Shown here: positions 5,539 to 6,861 of the stretch, piece by piece
Layout of the letters: every line of letters starts with the position of its first letter
Position numbering within the stretch: position 1 is the first letter of the stretch
Assembly (NCBI GenBank): GCA_947452665.1
Contig: CANGEH010000114.1
Coordinates: 1 to 6,861 of the forward strand
Direction of reading: 5' to 3'
DNA length: 6,861 nt
From: Caulobacteraceae bacterium
GTDB taxonomy: Bacteria; Pseudomonadota; Alphaproteobacteria; Caulobacterales; Caulobacteraceae
Program-made: the position numbers and the translations under genes
Notes under the pieces: generated by a model
Databases searched by the model: none
The model's input: only the letters and a program-made list of their open reading frames with translations
Told to the model about the DNA's origin: nothing

Positions 5539-6294
5539 CAGATCAAAAAGGTCGCTAAAGGTCAATTGACTATCAAACAAGGCCCGAACAACAAGCTGGG
5601 TCCGCGACGCCACACCATACCGCTTCTTGGCGGCCTCGACATGCTGGTGAACGGTTTGGTCACTAATGCCCAAAATTCGCGAAATGTCCCAATCGCTTTT
5701 TCCCCGCCCAACGAGGACTAGGCAATCGAACTGCCGCGCCGTCAGGGAGGCCCGGTTGCTGGCTTTGCCCGTTCCTACCCATTCGCGCTTAACGACACGG
5801 CGCGCCGCTTCAAATGCAAAGCTTGCCACGTATTGCGCGGCCGGCAGAGCCTGTAGCGGAAACCTTGTGACATCAGAGACGCTCATTGAGCACGAACCAA
5901 TCGCCTCACCGGGTATATGGACAGGCACTGTGAAGCCTTCAGCAAAGCCATACTGACCCCATTCGCCCATGATTTCCCTCTGGCGATCGGTTAGGGTTAG
6001 GATCTGCGGCAATTGAGACCAGACAAACCCGGCAGACGAGCGTTGGCAGGCCGCAAACACCGGATCATCAACAAAGTAATTTCGCTTGATAAAGGTATTC
6101 AGCCAACGATCTGGATAATTGCTGAGCCGGATAACGTTATTGGGTACCACAAAGCCGGGCACATGATGGGTGAATGCGTATTTATCAAACCCCAACGCCT
6201 TGAGCGCATCCTCCAACAGCGGTTGCAGGTCTGCCATCTCGGTTATCCGATTAGCCTCCCGGACAAAGGCTTGAACGTCGTGAAACTGGCTCAT
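5524..6294 (-). CDS. luxR: LuxR-family quorum-sensing regulator (autoinducer-binding domain plus LuxR HTH)
   Basis: Cytosolic transcription factor expected to bind an acyl-homoserine lactone through its N-terminal half and DNA through its C-terminal half. Start ATG 6294 (256 residues) is preferred over ATG 6300 because GGGGA at 6305-6301 is six bases before it. Seen: Y-P-D-R-W-L-N-T-F (W64), the D-D-P-V-F pocket stretch (D77, P78), W92 and a glycine in Y-G-F-A-E-G, matching the pocket residues of TraR/LuxR; the usual second pocket tyrosine appears to be F68. The HTH runs from L-T-A-R-Q (about 184) through G-R-G-K-S-D-W-D-I-S and I-S-D-Q-T-V-H-Q-H-V to the R-Y-G-V-A-S-R-T-Q-L-V-V-R-A-L region. 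Q188 replaces the glutamate of the common L-T-x-R-E motif; I recall this R-Q variant from sphingomonad and Caulobacterales LuxR proteins. It is followed on the same strand by luxI and is its likely partner. Confidence 0.93.
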   Translation of the reverse strand: MSQFHDVQAFVREANRITEMADLQPLLEDALKALGFDKYAFTHHVPGFVVPNNVIRLSNYPDRWLNTFIKRNYFVDDPVFAACQRSSAGFVWSQLPQILTLTDRQREIMGEWGQYGFAEGFTVPVHIPGEAIGSCSMSVSDVTRFPLQALPAAQYVASFAFEAARRVVKREWVGTGKASNRASLTARQFDCLVLVGRGKSDWDISRILGISDQTVHQHVEAAKKRYGVASRTQLVVRALFDSQLTFSDLFDLGHIP

Positions 6295-6300
6295 GATCAT

Positions 6301-6305
6301 TCCCC
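6301..6305 (-). promoter_or_regulatory. Ribosome binding site that sets the luxR start
   Basis: GGGGA on the - strand abuts ATG 6300 but is six bases from ATG 6294, the usual spacing. The native protein therefore probably begins M-S-Q-F-H-D rather than M-I-M-S-Q. Confidence 0.5.
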
Positions 6306-6333
6306 ATGCCCGAGGAATAACTACCTAGGTGTG

Positions 6334-6362
6334 TAAATATTTCAAGGCCCCCATGGGTCGAA
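6334..6362 (-). promoter_or_regulatory. Possible luxR promoter
   Basis: Candidate -35 TCGACC (6362-6357) and -10 TATTTA (6339-6334) with a 17-base spacer, giving a start near 6327 and a leader of about 33 bases. The matches to sigma-70 consensus are weak (4/6 and 3/6), as expected for an activator-dependent promoter. An alternative is TTGAAA (6345-6340) with AGTTAT 17 bases downstream. Confidence 0.25.
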
Positions 6363-6378
6363 ATTGACAAATGTCAAT
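6363..6378. promoter_or_regulatory. Lux-box-like dyad upstream of luxR
   Basis: ATTGACAAATGTCAAT has perfect seven-base arms (ATTGACA/TGTCAAT) around AA. It is the longest perfect dyad in the luxR upstream region. Its centre is about 43 bases before the start predicted from the candidate promoter, where LuxR-type activators usually bind. It is shorter than the classical 20-bp lux box, so the assignment is inferred from symmetry and position. The arms also contain TTGACA on both strands, so a -35 element is an alternative reading. Confidence 0.42.
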
Positions 6379-6455
6379 CCTGACTTGAGGCCGCAACACG
6401 CTTTTGGGTCTGCGTTAGTAAGGTGGCGGACTTGTTATTAGACTTCAGAACGCCG

Positions 6456-6860
6456 TTAGCCGGCCGCGCGATTATGGTCCAACTCGTCTTCGCGCGCGAG
6501 CTCCTGGGCAATATTGACAATGACCCGGCGACGCCCCGCCGACAGGATTGAGGAATAGGCCTTGATCAATTCCACCGCGCCGGTTTCTTTGAGTTGCACA
6601 GCCTCGATCGCCACCTGGTCGGAGACATCGCCCTCAACATCCAGATCGCCAATCAGGTCCTGCACGCGGCATTTCAGCGTTCGGGCAATATCGACCAGCC
6701 GCGAAAAACTAACCCGGTTGGCCCCGCGTTCATATTTTTGAATCTGCTGGAAGGTCAGGCCAATCTGGCTCGCCAAGTCATCCTGAGACAGACCCAAGGT
6801 CTTGCGGCGGATCCGTATCCGAGCACCGAGCGCGATATCAAGCGGATGGGATACATGCTC
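6456..6860 (-). CDS. XRE/Cro-family HTH transcriptional regulator, 5' end outside the window
   Basis: Small cytosolic DNA-binding regulator. The frame is open to the window edge: upstream of a possible TTG at 6797 it reads H-P-L-D-I-A-L-G-A-R-I-R-I-R-R-K-T, the normal N-terminal part of these proteins, so the true start is outside and 134 residues are visible. The five-helix HTH covers L-G-L-S-Q-D-D-L-A-S-Q-I-G-L-T-F-Q-Q-I-Q and K-Y-E-R-G-A-N-R, ending near L-K-C-R-V-Q-D-L-I. The C-terminal helical tail E-L-I-K-A-Y-S-S-I-L-S-A-G-R-R-R-V-I-V-N-I-A-Q-E-L-A resembles that of other alphaproteobacterial XRE regulators of about 130-140 residues. It lies 161 bases before the luxR start on the same strand, with no clear terminator between. 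A role in controlling the lux genes is possible but unsupported. Confidence 0.9.
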   Translation of the reverse strand, partial: EHVSHPLDIALGARIRIRRKTLGLSQDDLASQIGLTFQQIQKYERGANRVSFSRLVDIARTLKCRVQDLIGDLDVEGDVSDQVAIEAVQLKETGAVELIKAYSSILSAGRRRVIVNIAQELAREDELDHNRAAG

Positions 6861-6861
6861 A

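Noticed and set aside
6797..6797. TTG at 6797 as the start of the XRE regulator
   Set aside because: The frame stays open to the window edge and encodes the conserved N-terminal part of the HTH family upstream of this codon.

Overview
The window looks like a chromosomal segment of an alphaproteobacterium. The evidence is the overall G+C-rich composition, an AhcY of the bacterial long-insert type, an XRE regulator with the D-I-x-L-G-x-R-I-R-x-R-R-K pattern common in that class, and a LuxR whose HTH half resembles, from memory, those of sphingomonads and Caulobacterales. I cannot name a genus. No RNA gene, CRISPR array or phage gene was seen.

Left block, + strand (1-3619): the 3' part of ahcY (S-adenosylhomocysteine hydrolase), a PdxY/PdxK-like pyridoxal kinase, and a serine hydrolase of the beta-lactamase/family VIII esterase type. 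A 243-bp putative non-autonomous mobile element (2232-2474) lies between kinase and hydrolase. It has 15-bp terminal inverted repeats (14/15 identical) and is flanked by CTAG on both sides. Removing the element and one CTAG leaves the kinase stop followed by four bases and then the hydrolase ATG at 2483. The element therefore appears to have split a tight two-gene operon exactly at the kinase stop codon. It also creates a false upstream ATG at 2462.

Right block, - strand (3616-6861), read right to left: an XRE regulator cut by the window edge, then an acyl-homoserine-lactone quorum-sensing cluster: luxR-type receptor (6294-5524), luxI-type synthase (5455-4838), a phytanoyl-CoA-dioxygenase-like Fe(II)/2-oxoglutarate oxygenase (4813-3909), and a 98-residue protein of unknown function (3912-3616) overlapping the oxygenase by ATGA. 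All key LuxI residues are present. A 16-bp lux-box-like dyad lies upstream of luxR and a strong hairpin spans the luxR stop codon. The oxygenase frame is broken by an apparent one-base loss near 4656-4658. Undoing it gives a 301-residue protein with intact metal and cosubstrate ligands, so the loss is very recent or a sequence error.

The two blocks converge: the hydrolase and the small ORF share the palindromic CTAG at 3616-3619 as their stop codons, with no visible terminator. Parts of the lux cluster are much poorer in G+C than the left block, which fits separate acquisition. The most likely biology is AHL signalling that controls, or is modified by, an oxygenase and a small partner protein. 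The substrate cannot be read from sequence.
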